From contig CAWFPH010000002.1 in the NCBI GenBank assembly GCA_963817615.1, positions 1,550,001 to 1,614,000 on the forward strand: a stretch of DNA of 64,000 nucleotides, read 5' to 3'. The translations under genes were made by a program, and so were the position numbers. The DNA comes from FEN-1219 sp963817615. GTDB lineage: Bacteria > Pseudomonadota > Gammaproteobacteria > Steroidobacterales > Rariloculaceae. Each line of letters begins with the position of its first letter. Position 1 is the first letter of the stretch. Below, in pieces: positions 42,922 to 51,585 of this stretch. The notes under the pieces were generated by a model, which was given only the letters and a program-made list of their open reading frames with translations, ran no database searches and was not told where the DNA came from.

Positions 42922-43755
42922 TTATTCGGCGGGCGGCGGCGGCAAATCGGCCGGCGGAGTCTTGTCGAAGCGATCGCGTCCCGTCGTGCGATCGAAGGAG
43001 CGGTCGCCCTCGACGCACGTGTCGAAGTCGGTGAACACGCGATCGCGCGCTCGCCGGTATTGCTGCTGCGTCTTCAGCGGCCGGGTGAGGACCGTCGGCG
43101 CAGTGAGCGTCGACTCGATCCGCAGCGTATCGGCATCGGCGAGCGACATGCGCTCGACGACGTGGGCTCCGGCGCCGAGCGTAGACCCGGGTACGATCGG
43201 AGCGTTCGGATCGAGGCCGGTCGTCTCGACTACGAGCGTCGTGCCTTCCCATCGACCGATCGAGGTGCCGCTCCGCGACACGTCGAGCGAGCCTGCCGGT
43301 GGCTTGTCGCGCAGGTAAATGCGCCGAACCAGACCCGATTCGACGGCCATCGTGACGCGCCCGGGCGTGAAGAGAATCTCGAAAGCGCCGCCGGCACCCT
43401 CGGGCGGGCGGCCGCTGAAGGTTTGGCTTTGGCAATAGGCGCGTCCGACGGCGAGCCCGAGGTTTCCCTGTAACGCGTCGCGACAACGGGCGACGACATC
43501 CGGCTTGAAGCCGAGTGAAGCGAACGAGCCGCAGATGACGTCCGGTGTCGGAGCGACCCGAGCGGCGCCGGGGGTCGGCGGCGGCAGCACGAACGGCGCC
43601 GTCAACGGCGTCCAGGAACCGGCGAAATCGGGAAGGCCTTTGAGGGAATCGTAGGTCATCCCGGGCTGAGCGGCGGCGGGATTCGCGAGCGCGACGGCGC
43701 ATATCGCTACGACGGCGGCTGCCGCCCGAATTCGCGATGCGGGTGTGCTTCGCAA
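42922..43755 (-). CDS. Exported RWEG-motif protein, partner of the DUF6152 gene
   Basis: The 277-residue product has a signal peptide (AAAVVAICAVALANPAAAQ). Its core, LVRRIYLRDKPPAGSL followed by GTSIGRWEGTTLVVETTGLD, matches the second domain of the fused protein at 9403-10527 (RRVYLDGRKP...GRWEGDTLVVDT). Later strands (RMSLADADTLRIESTLTAP) suggest a lipocalin-like barrel. It ends with a Pro-rich tail. The start appears to be TTG at 43755, four bases after the DUF6152 stop, so the pair is translationally coupled. Periplasmic, function unknown. Confidence 0.82.
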   Translation of the reverse strand: MRSTPASRIRAAAAVVAICAVALANPAAAQPGMTYDSLKGLPDFAGSWTPLTAPFVLPPPTPGAARVAPTPDVICGSFASLGFKPDVVARCRDALQGNLGLAVGRAYCQSQTFSGRPPEGAGGAFEILFTPGRVTMAVESGLVRRIYLRDKPPAGSLDVSRSGTSIGRWEGTTLVVETTGLDPNAPIVPGSTLGAGAHVVERMSLADADTLRIESTLTAPTVLTRPLKTQQQYRRARDRVFTDFDTCVEGDRSFDRTTGRDRFDKTPPADLPPPPAE

Positions 43756-43759
43756 GGAT

Positions 43760-44155
43760 TTACGGCCGCGCCACGGAGTTCGGACACTGCAAGACTCGGT
43801 CGTCCGGCAGCGTCACCTTCTCGCAGTGCCCGCCGATGCTCCCGTCCCTGAGCGGCCAGTACTCCACGGCGATCTTGTCTCCGGCCTTCAGCACGTCTTT
43901 GTTCCAACCGAAGCCTTGCAGAACCGACGGTGAGCCGTTCTCGAACCCCCAGAGGTCGTACGTGCCCGGCTTGTTTCGGTTCGGCACGTATACCCAGAGG
44001 AAGGCGTGCGGATTCTTCCACTCGAGCTTGGCCACTGAGCCGGTCACGGTCTTCGTGCCCGCCGTATCGAACATTGCGTACGAGTGGTGCGCCCACGCCG
44101 CGCCGCTCGAGGCGACCAGGAATGCGCCAAAGAGGGCCTGTCGACCGCTTCTCAT
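43760..44155 (-). CDS. DUF6152 family exported protein
   Basis: ATG 44155 is preceded by GGAAAGGAAG and starts a 131-residue protein with a signal peptide (ALFGAFLVASSGAAWAHH). The DUF6152 hallmarks are HHSYAMFDTAGTKTVTGSV, the WKNPHAFLWVYVPN strand and GWNKDVLKAGDKIAVEYWPL. HH right after the cleavage site and PH could bind a metal such as copper, but this is untested. The product is the stand-alone version of the N-terminal domain at 9403-10527 and is followed directly by the stand-alone version of that protein's second domain. Confidence 0.9.
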   Translation of the reverse strand: MRSGRQALFGAFLVASSGAAWAHHSYAMFDTAGTKTVTGSVAKLEWKNPHAFLWVYVPNRNKPGTYDLWGFENGSPSVLQGFGWNKDVLKAGDKIAVEYWPLRDGSIGGHCEKVTLPDDRVLQCPNSVARP

Positions 44156-44424
44156 ACGCGCTTCCTTTCCTGACGCGGAGAATGTACCGGGACCCGGCTG
44201 ATTCTCTGCAAAAGTCGAGCGATAGGCAACGGCTTTTGGCGTCCACGTCGCGCCGAGTGTTTCAGTCGCGACGCCGTCCGGCTCGGCGGCGGCGGGTGAC
44301 TCGCGGCGCCCACCGCTTCGCAATCCGCGGTGGCCGCGGTGCGGTACCGCACCGACGGCTGCCGCGCGTTCCGCCACGCTGAGCCCATGCCTCAAGCAGG
44401 CCGAGTGAGTCCAAGGAGGACTTC

Positions 44425-44844
44425 ATGAAAGCGATATTGATCGGATGCGCGGCCATGCTCGCCGCGACTAGCGCCTTCGCGTACAAGCCGGCGACGGAGC
44501 AGGAGTTCAGCCAAGTCGCGTCCGAAGGATGCAAGAATCGGGACGGCGATTTCGTCGTTCGCGGCATGGTCAGCAGTGCCAGCGAGAATACGCTGGTGCT
44601 TTCGGACCCGACGAGCTCGAGTAGCACTATATCGGTCACGCTTCCCGGCCGCGGCCCGCTGGCTCGAGCCAAGGGCTGGTTCGGCAGAAACAAGTACGAG
44701 GCGAGCGAGCAGCGCTTGAACGAGCTTCGTGAGAGTCGCACAGCCGTCGTCGTGACATTGAAGTGCAAAGGCAATGCGACGCCGGTCGCTCGCAACATCA
44801 GCTACTTCAATTCGGACGGATCGCGCGCGTCGATTTCGTTCTAG
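44425..44844 (+). CDS. Small exported protein of unknown function
   Basis: AAGGAGGA five bases before ATG 44425 is a near-ideal ribosome binding site. The 139-residue product has a signal peptide (ILIGCAAMLAATSAFAYKPA). It continues with VASEGCKNRDGDFVVRGMVS and NTLVLSDPTSSSSTISVTLP, suggesting a small OB-like or beta-sandwich domain. A helix, YEASEQRLNELRES, and a final strand pair with a second Cys (VTLKCKGN) follow, so a disulfide is likely. No family was recognised. It is divergent from the DUF6152 operon. Confidence 0.78.
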   Translation: MKAILIGCAAMLAATSAFAYKPATEQEFSQVASEGCKNRDGDFVVRGMVSSASENTLVLSDPTSSSSTISVTLPGRGPLARAKGWFGRNKYEASEQRLNELRESRTAVVVTLKCKGNATPVARNISYFNSDGSRASISF

Positions 44845-45179
44845 TCTCGACGCGGCGCGCGGCTGGGCGCCCACGGGGTTGTCCGCCGCACGGCCCGCGA
44901 TGCCTTGCACCGAGGCCTTGGCCCTGATCGCTCCGACGCGTGCGCTCGGCGCGGGGCTCGGCCGGTATCGCGGTCGCCGCAGCGCAGCGTCGTACGTCGT
45001 GCTCGGCCTCGCGCCGGCACGCGGGTATGATAATCGTGCTCACGCAAGACGCGCTCGATTGAGCGCTCGTCGCGTGGCAGCCTGACTTCCCGTCGCGGCG
45101 GCCGCCGCCGCTTAGGTTCTCGCGCTCGCGGCTGGGACTTGGGCAGCGCGGCGTCGCGAAAGCGGTCGAGGCTTTCGGG
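44845..45179. other. Intergenic, no gene recognised
   Basis: GC-rich sequence with overlapping frames on both strands but no recognisable product. The last part should hold the promoter of the DUF2200 gene; GGTATGATAATCG near 45025 is the only -10-like AT-rich spot I noticed. Confidence 0.35.
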
Positions 45180-45563
45180 ATGGCGGAACAACGAACGGAG
45201 CAAATCAGCACCGTGGCGAAACATCGCATCTACACGACGAGCTTCGCAAGTGTCTATCCGCACTACGTCAACAAGGCGGAGAAGAAAGGACGCACGAAAG
45301 CAGAAGTCGATGAGGTCGTTCGCTGGCTGACGGGCTATAGCCAGAGCGAGTTGGAAGCCGAGCTCGAAAAGCGAACGGACTTCGAGACGTTCTTCGCCGA
45401 AGCGCCTCGCCTGAATCCTTCACGAGCTTTGATCAAAGGCGTGATCTGCGGTGTGCGAGTGGAAGAAATCGAAGAGCCGACCATGCGCGAAATTCGCTAC
45501 CTGGACAAGCTGATCGACGAGCTCGCCAAGGGCAAGGCGATGGAAAAGATTCTGCGGAAGTAG
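45180..45563 (+). CDS. DUF2200 family protein
   Basis: The product matches DUF2200 closely as I recall it: KHRIYTTSFASVYPHYVNKA, the EKKGRTKAEVDEVVRWLTGY segment, FFAEAPRLNPSRALIKGVIC, and the end DKLIDELAKGKAMEKILRK. These are ~115-residue cytosolic proteins of unknown function found in many bacteria and some archaea. With ATG 45180 it has 127 residues; family members usually start at the MAKHRIY position, here GTG 45213, so the later start is possible. It is a single-gene unit. Confidence 0.93.
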   Translation: MAEQRTEQISTVAKHRIYTTSFASVYPHYVNKAEKKGRTKAEVDEVVRWLTGYSQSELEAELEKRTDFETFFAEAPRLNPSRALIKGVICGVRVEEIEEPTMREIRYLDKLIDELAKGKAMEKILRK

Positions 45564-45696
45564 CGCGATTCGGTGCGCTGCGGCCCTATGCGGACGGTGC
45601 GAGCATGCGGCTGCCCGGTGCGATGTGGCAGCGCACCCGATCGATGGACCGCCGCTGCCGTCGAGCTGTCGCGCGCGCCGATCCGATTGCGCCGAG

Positions 45697-46428
45697 CTAG
45701 GCGGGACTTTCGTTGCGCAGAGGGAGGTCTGCGACGAGTACGTCTTCGCCGTGGGGTGGCGCGCGCGCGAGTAAGGCGCCGGCGGACGACCAGATCGCGC
45801 TGCCGCCGGCAGACTCGCAGGCGCCGGTCGGCGCTCCATAGTTCGCCATCAATACCGCCATCCTGTGTTCCGCGGCATATCGTGCGAGCAGCGCTGTATC
45901 GCGCGCATAGCCTTCGGGCGTGATGAAGCAGCTCGCCGCGTAGATGTCGGCACCCTCGCTCGCCGCCGTTCGTGCATGCTCCGGATGCGTAATGTCCGCG
46001 CAGATCGCGATGCAGAGAATATTTCCTTCGACGACCAGAGGCGCGCCGCCCGGCCCGCAGATGAACGCATTCTCTTCGCCTGCATGAAGAAATTGCTTCG
46101 AGTGCGTCGAAGGGCTGCGAAAAGGCTCAAAGCACAAAGCGCCGATCTCGAGGCCATGCGTGGCTTGCAGCGGAGCGCCTGCGACGAGCGTGATGCGGCG
46201 CGTGTCCGAGATGCTCTGTAATGGCTGCAGACGTGGATCACTCGGAGCAAGCGCGTCGGCCCGAGTCAGGCCGCGGTCGTAGCCGGTGAGCGAAAGCTCC
46301 GGGAAGACGGCCAACCTTGCGCCGCGATCGGCCGCGCGCGCTGCTAAGCGAACGTGATCTTCGACGCTCCTGCCTACGTCGCCCGGGCGCGCGACGGACT
46401 GGATCACGGCTACCGAAATGCGTGCCAT
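45697..46428 (-). CDS. Carbon-nitrogen hydrolase (nitrilase superfamily)
   Basis: The 243-residue product has the Glu-Lys-Cys triad of the superfamily: E44 in VFPELSLTGY, K111 in HSKQFLHAGEE and C143 in IAICADITHPEHA. Both ends (ARISVAVIQSVARPGDV; GEDVLVADL) fit one-domain amidase/nitrilase proteins that release ammonia from amides or carbamoyl groups. The substrate branch cannot be assigned. It lies 99 bases downstream of the UrcA gene on the same strand. The ATG at 46428 is the natural start, giving the first beta-strand immediately. Confidence 0.9.
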   Translation of the reverse strand: MARISVAVIQSVARPGDVGRSVEDHVRLAARAADRGARLAVFPELSLTGYDRGLTRADALAPSDPRLQPLQSISDTRRITLVAGAPLQATHGLEIGALCFEPFRSPSTHSKQFLHAGEENAFICGPGGAPLVVEGNILCIAICADITHPEHARTAASEGADIYAASCFITPEGYARDTALLARYAAEHRMAVLMANYGAPTGACESAGGSAIWSSAGALLARAPPHGEDVLVADLPLRNESPA

Positions 46429-46527
46429 CGTTGGAAGTCGCCCGTCGTCACGTTGTCGCCCACGAGGAACGGTTCGCCGGCCGTCGGGGCGATCCGAAGA
46501 CCGCCCCGACGAGTGTGCCGGCGCCGG

Positions 46528-46911
46528 CTACCGTCCCGCGACCAGATGGTCGCGATCCAATCCGGCGACTTTCTCGAGATCGATTCCGGCCGCTTTGGCG
46601 ACTTGGTCGAGCGCGCCTTTGATCGCCGCGGCGACGCACGGTTGCACGTACTCGCGCTGATCCTTGAGGTGAGCCACACCCTTCTCGCCACTGACCGTCG
46701 CCGAGCAGATGCTCTGCGCCGCCTCCGCGATACGCCTGTACGCCTCTTGCGCGCCGGCTTGCGAGGAGAGGTTGAGCGGCCTCACGTCGATGGTCCGAGT
46801 CAGCGCTTCGTCGTTGAGCCACCGGTCCGCGAGCGCCCCCTGTGATACGACGAGTCCCGCGATCAGAGCAGCGACCCCAGTGCGCAGTCCATTCGTTCGT
46901 CCAAGATGCAT
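46528..46911 (-). CDS. UrcA family exported protein
   Basis: ATG 46911 follows AAAAGGAG. The 127-residue product has a signal peptide (GVAALIAGLVVSQGALA) and the UrcA pattern: TIDVRPLNLSSQAGAQEAYR followed by AAQSICS (Cys) and, later, VQPCVAAAIKGALDQVAKA (second Cys). The two cysteines likely form a disulfide in the periplasm. UrcA proteins are common in Alphaproteobacteria and in Steroidobacter/Xanthomonad relatives and have no known function. The longer spacer between the cysteines and the extra C-terminal tail (LEKVAGLDRDHLVAG) are slightly unusual. Confidence 0.88.
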   Translation of the reverse strand: MHLGRTNGLRTGVAALIAGLVVSQGALADRWLNDEALTRTIDVRPLNLSSQAGAQEAYRRIAEAAQSICSATVSGEKGVAHLKDQREYVQPCVAAAIKGALDQVAKAAGIDLEKVAGLDRDHLVAGR

Positions 46912-47361
46912 GACGTAATCTCCTTTTAAAGCAATCGTCGTTTCGGACGCTCCCCGATCGCCGTCGGGCCCCTAGAGCAATATCCGTGCCGAGTTCAGAA
47001 ACATTTCTGAGTCAATGGATTAGCGAGCGTGGCGTCGATCGAGCCGTGTCGAGTTCGGAACACCATTGGCCGGAAATGAAACGAATTGGCGATTCACGCC
47101 AATTCGCTCCGACTGTCCGCGCTCACGCCCTTTCGAGGGAGCCGGCGTCTCAACCCGACGGATTGACGAGCGGGCGATGCGAAGTGCCGCTCGAGAGCAG
47201 CCGGCCGCGCTCGGCGTTTCGCCCGCGACACACGCCGGCTCAGGCACGCCGCGCCGGCGCGGCCGAAAGCGTGCGCGTTCCGCGGCTCGGAAATAACACT
47301 CATACTGCGCGGCGGTGACTAGGTTCCGGGCGGGGCTTTACCGACAGAAGGAGGGTGCAAG
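46912..47361. other. Divergent intergenic region with repeats
   Basis: Between the UrcA gene (minus) and the SDR gene (plus). It has two imperfect copies of GTGYCGAGTTCRGAA (46987 and 47046) and a perfect hairpin at 47082-47106. The short frames here show no recognisable product. It should carry both promoters. Confidence 0.5.
47082..47106. repeat. Perfect 10-bp inverted repeat, 5-base loop
   Basis: CGAATTGGCG (47082-47091) and CGCCAATTCG (47097-47106) with loop ATTCA. No T-run follows on either strand, so an operator or RNA structural role is more likely than termination. Confidence 0.7.
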
Positions 47362-48195
47362 ATGAGTGGCTCGAATCCGACGCTCGCGAAGCTGGCGATG
47401 GCGGCGGCGCTGTGCGCGGCTTCGTTCGCTGCGAGCGCCGAAACCGCGTTCATTACCGGCGCGAACTCGGGGCTGGGACTCGAGTTCACGAAGCAGTACG
47501 CGGCCAAGGGTTGGACCGTGATCGCCACGCATCGCAGACACGAGACGCCGGCGACTCTGACCGAGGTCGTCGCGAAGTATCCGAAGGTGCGCGTCGAGAC
47601 GCTCGACGTCACCAACGTCGAGCAGGCGCAAGCCCTCGCTGCGAAGCTCGCGGACGTGCCGATCGACGTGCTCATCAACAACGCCGGCGTGTACAACGAC
47701 CGCAGCGGCTGCGCTGCCGATGACGAAGAATGTCCGGGCAGCTACAAGACTCAGACCTTCGGCCAGCTGGACTTCAAGCTTCTCGACACGATCATGGCCG
47801 TGAACATCAAAGGGCCGTTGATCGTGTCGCAAGCGTTCTATCCGAACGTGAAGGCGAGCTCGCTCAAGAAGATCGTGGCGATCAGCTCGAGCAACGGCAC
47901 GATCACGGGCGAGCTGCCGCACCCGTGGCCCGGCGCCACGTTCTATCGCATGAGCAAGGCCGCGTTGAACCGCGAGATGCAGATCGTGGCGTCGACCGTG
48001 AAAGACGACGGCGTCACCGTCGTGATCCTGAACCCCGGCCCCACCCTCACCGAGCATCAAGAGTACTTGCGGGGCAACCCGATCATGCTCGAGATGTCGT
48101 TCACGGTCGAAAACATGATCGACACGATCGCGAAGACCAAGCTCGAGGACACCGGGCAATTCTGGCGCTACGACGGCGTGCCGGAGAAATGGTGA
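47362..48195 (+). CDS. SDR-family oxidoreductase with an export signal
   Basis: The 277-residue product is a classical short-chain dehydrogenase: TGANSGLG (32-39) for the dinucleotide, LINNAG (104-109), ISSSNG with the catalytic Ser, and YRMSK (Y195, K199). THRR after the second strand suggests NADPH. Unusually, residues 1-26 (SNPTLAKLAMAAALCAASFA, then ASA) look like a Sec signal peptide that would be cleaved just before the first Rossmann strand TAFITG. Export of an NAD(P)-dependent enzyme is odd, as the periplasm lacks free cofactor. The stop overlaps the next gene, which also has a signal peptide. Confidence 0.9.
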   Translation: MSGSNPTLAKLAMAAALCAASFAASAETAFITGANSGLGLEFTKQYAAKGWTVIATHRRHETPATLTEVVAKYPKVRVETLDVTNVEQAQALAAKLADVPIDVLINNAGVYNDRSGCAADDEECPGSYKTQTFGQLDFKLLDTIMAVNIKGPLIVSQAFYPNVKASSLKKIVAISSSNGTITGELPHPWPGATFYRMSKAALNREMQIVASTVKDDGVTVVILNPGPTLTEHQEYLRGNPIMLEMSFTVENMIDTIAKTKLEDTGQFWRYDGVPEKW

Positions 48196-48701
48196 AGGCT
48201 GCGCCGAAATCCAAGTACCGCGCCGCGGCGGCCGCAGCGCTGCTCGGTCTCGTGGTCGCTGCGCCGTTCGCCGAGCGCGCGAGCGCTCAAGCGCAGTCCG
48301 CGGGCGGCGAGGAAGCCGCAATCGGCGAGTTCAACCGGCGGTACTTGAAGGCAATCAACGACGGCGACATCGAGGCGCTCGCCGCGTTGACCGACGAAGG
48401 GCACATGATGATCGCGTCGGGCGGCCCGCCGCTCGTCGGCAAGAAGGCTCTCGTCGACGCGATGACGCGCGCATTTCGGACCACCAAGTTCGACGAGTCG
48501 TGGACGCCGCAGGAGACCGTCGTGTCCGGCGACCTCGCGTATCAGCGCGGCACGTTCGTCGTCATCAGCAAGCCGAAGGCCGGCGGCGAGGAATCGCGTG
48601 TCGCCGGCAACTTTCTGCGCATCTACCGCAAGATCGGCGGCGCATGGTTCATGGTGCGCGACTCGTTCAACAGCCAGCCTACGCGCGACGTCCGACCGTA
48701 A
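48189..48701 (+). CDS. Exported SnoaL-like/DUF4440 (NTF2-fold) protein
   Basis: ATG 48189 lies within the last codons of the SDR gene (overlap of seven bases). The 170-residue product has a signal peptide (AAAAAALLGLVVAAPFAERA) and an NTF2-like fold: AIGEFNRRYLKAINDGDIEA, LTDEGHMMIASGGPPLVGKK, SGDLAYQRGTFVVIS, FLRIYRKIGGAWFMVRDSFN. These are the features of DUF4440/SnoaL-type proteins, which serve as small-molecule isomerases or binding modules. The overlap with the SDR gene argues for a joint periplasmic role. Confidence 0.88.
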   Translation: MVKAAPKSKYRAAAAAALLGLVVAAPFAERASAQAQSAGGEEAAIGEFNRRYLKAINDGDIEALAALTDEGHMMIASGGPPLVGKKALVDAMTRAFRTTKFDESWTPQETVVSGDLAYQRGTFVVISKPKAGGEESRVAGNFLRIYRKIGGAWFMVRDSFNSQPTRDVRP

Positions 48702-48938
48702 CCTGCGCCGCAGTGCGCATGCGGTCGGATGAGCGGCGACGCGCCCCCCAGTGCGAAAGAGCGCAGGGATCCCGCAGTTGGGACGTCCCAATGCGGCCCC
48801 GCGACAACTTCGGGGCCCCGCCGTCGGCGCGTGCGCGGACATCGGTGACAAATCAAGGAGTTGCTTGCCGCCCAACACTGGCACGAATGTCGCAAATCAC
48901 GAAGCCGGGGCGGCCGACCGGCCGGGAGATTCGTCTAC

Positions 48939-51447
48939 ATGAATACGATCGGCTTTCTGGAGTCCGTCGGTCGCGATCTGAGCCACGCGCTGCGCGGCTT
49001 GCCGCGGCGTCCGGCGTTCACCGTCGCCGCAGTGCTCACGCTCGCGCTCGGCATCGGTGCCACGACGGCGATCTTCAGCGTCGTCTACTCGGTGCTTTTG
49101 AAGCCGCTGCCGTTTCCGAACGCCGCCGAGCTCGTGCGGATCCGCCACCCGGCGGCCGGCCTCGGCGCGCCCGATCTCGGCTCGTCGCCGAGCCTCTACT
49201 TCACGTACCGGAAAGAGGGCCGCGCGTTCACCGACATCGGCTTGTGGGGCGACGGCGGCGAAACGCTGACGAGCGGCGGCGAGACGCTGCGGATACGCTC
49301 GCTTCGCGTTTCATACGGAGTGCTTCAGGCGCTCGGCGTGCAGCCGCTGCGCGGCCGCTGGTTCACGGAGCAAGAGCACGGGCCCTCCGCGGAGGGGCCG
49401 GCACCCGTGATCCTGTCGTATGCGTTTTGGCGCAGCCGATTCGCCGGCGAGGCGTCGGCGCTCGGGCGGGAGCTCGTCGTCAACGGGCGGCAGGCGCAAG
49501 TCGTCGGCATCATGCCGCGGGATTTCCGTTTCCTCGCGCTCACGCCGCAGCCCGACATCATCGTGGCGCTGCAGTTCGATCCCGCGCGAGCATCGATCAC
49601 GAGCTTCACGGGCTATAACGCGCTTGCGCGACTGAAGCCCGGCGTCACGCCGGAGGAGGCGCGTGCCGACCTCGAGCGCCTGCTGCCGATCTGGCGAAAC
49701 GCATGGCCGACGGCGCAGGGCCTGACGCGCGAGGCCGTCGAGAAATGGCGAATCGCGCCGGGGGTGCGGCCGTTGAAGGACGATCTCGTCGGCGGCATTG
49801 CGAGCACGCTGTGGGTGCTGATGGGCGCCATCGGCGCGGTGCTGCTCGTGGCCTGCGCGAACATCGCGAATCTAATGCTCGTGCGTGCGGACGCGCGGCG
49901 GCAGGAGCTCGCCGTGCGCGCGGCGCTCGGCGCCGTGCCGGCGCGACTCGCACGCGAGCTGCTCATCGAGAGTTTCGTGATTGCGGCGCTCGGTGGCGTG
50001 CTCGGCTTGGCGCTCGCCTACGCGGGCATCGAGCTGCTGGTATCGCTCGGTCCGCGCAACCTCCCGCGGCTCGACGAGATCGCCGTGCATCCGCCCGTGC
50101 TGCTGTTCACGGCAAGCATGGCGCTCGTCTCCACGCTGCTGTTCGGCTCGATCACGGCTTTCAAGCACGCGGTGCACGTCGACTCGGGCGCGCTCGGGGC
50201 CGCGCGCGGCGCGAGCGCGGGCCGCGACCGCGCTCGCGCGCGCAACACGCTCGTCGTGGTGCAGGTGGCGCTCGCGCTCGTGCTGGTGGTGAGCGCCGTG
50301 CTGATGATTCGCACGTTCGAGGCATTGCAAAGCGTCGATGCAGGCTTCGTGGACCCCGGCACCATTCAAACGGTGCGCACCTGGGCGCCGAACGAGCTGC
50401 TGCGCGACCCGAAGGGTTACACGCGCGTGCAGCACGAGATCCAGGACGCGATCGCGAAGCTGCCGGGCGTGCGAGCCGTGGGCTTCACGAGCACGCTGCC
50501 GATGGAGGGGGCGCCCTTCACGATCGAGGGGCCGGTGGCGGTCGAAGGCCAGCCTCTCGCGGGCGGCGCTACGCCGCCGTCGCGCCGGATGAAGTTCGTG
50601 TCGCCCGGCTACTTTCAGGCCATGGGCACGCGGATCATCGCGGGCCGCGACTTCACGTGGGCCGACGTCGACGCCGGCGGCCGCGTCGCGCTGATCTCGG
50701 AGGAGCTCGCCCGCGAGATCGCGGCGCAGCCCGCGGCGGCGCTCGGCATGCGGATCCGCACGTCGGCGCCGACGGACGACTGGCGCGAGGTCATCGGCGT
50801 GGTGCAAGGCTTGAAGGACGACTCGTTGTACGCGGACGCGCCGACGCTCGTCTACTGGCCGATGCTCATGGAGAACGCGTTCGGCGGCCCGCTGACCGCG
50901 ATTCCGCCCGTCGCGTACGTGATTCGCAGCGATCGCGCGGGCACGGCCGGCCTCGTCACGGAGATTCGCAGCGCGGTCTGGTCGGTGAGCACGAGCGTGC
51001 CGATCGCGCTCGAGCGCACGATGGAGACGCTATACGCCGGCTCGCTTGCGCGCACGTCGTTCACGCTCGTGATGCTCGCGATCGCGGGCGGCATGGCGCT
51101 CGCGCTCGGGCTGCATCGGCATCTACGGCGTGATCGCGTACGTCGTCTCGCAACGGACGCGCGAGATCGGCATCCGGCTGGCGCTCGGCGCGCAGCAGCG
51201 CGAGGTCAGCAGGATGTTCTTGCGCCACGGCCTGATGCTCGCGGGGTTGGGACTGGGCATCGGCCTCGTCGCGGCGGTCGCGGTGACGCGGCTACTCGCT
51301 TCACTGCTGTACGGCGTCGGCCCCACCGATCCGGTGGCCTACGCGGTGGCGCTCGGGGTCATCCTCGTGGCCGCCGCGCTCGCGAGCTATTGGCCGGCGC
51401 GGCGGGCGGCGGCGATCGATCCGGTGGACACGCTTCGCGCCGACTAA
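48939..51447 (+). pseudogene. Third ADOP-type orphan permease, frameshifted near 51114
   Basis: From ATG 48939 the frame codes a normal ADOP permease: MNTIGFLESVGRDLSHALRG, first helix, MacB core, FtsX block (LLVACANIANLMLVRADARR) and second core. At about 51114 one extra base in GGCTGCATCGG shifts the frame. The expected ending, IGIYGVIAYVVSQRTREIGI to YWPARRAAAIDPVDTLRAD, continues in the +1 frame to the stop at 51447. The misread frame runs to 52079. The last two membrane helices are thus lost unless the shift is a sequencing error. Sequence similarity is highest to the permease at 15805. No ATPase is adjacent. Confidence 0.85.
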
Positions 51448-51585
51448 TTCCACTTGCGATCCGCGAAGGGTCCGGCAACGTCGGCTCGGCGCGTTGTGCA
51501 CTCGAGCGCATGACGAGATGGATAGGATCGATCGATTTCGGCGTCGTTGAGCCCGAAGAACGCGCCTTAGCATTAGGATTGCGTC

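Noticed and set aside
46986..47318. Small open frames between UrcA and SDR genes
   Set aside because: Overlapping frames on both strands with biased composition, no ribosome binding site and no recognisable product.
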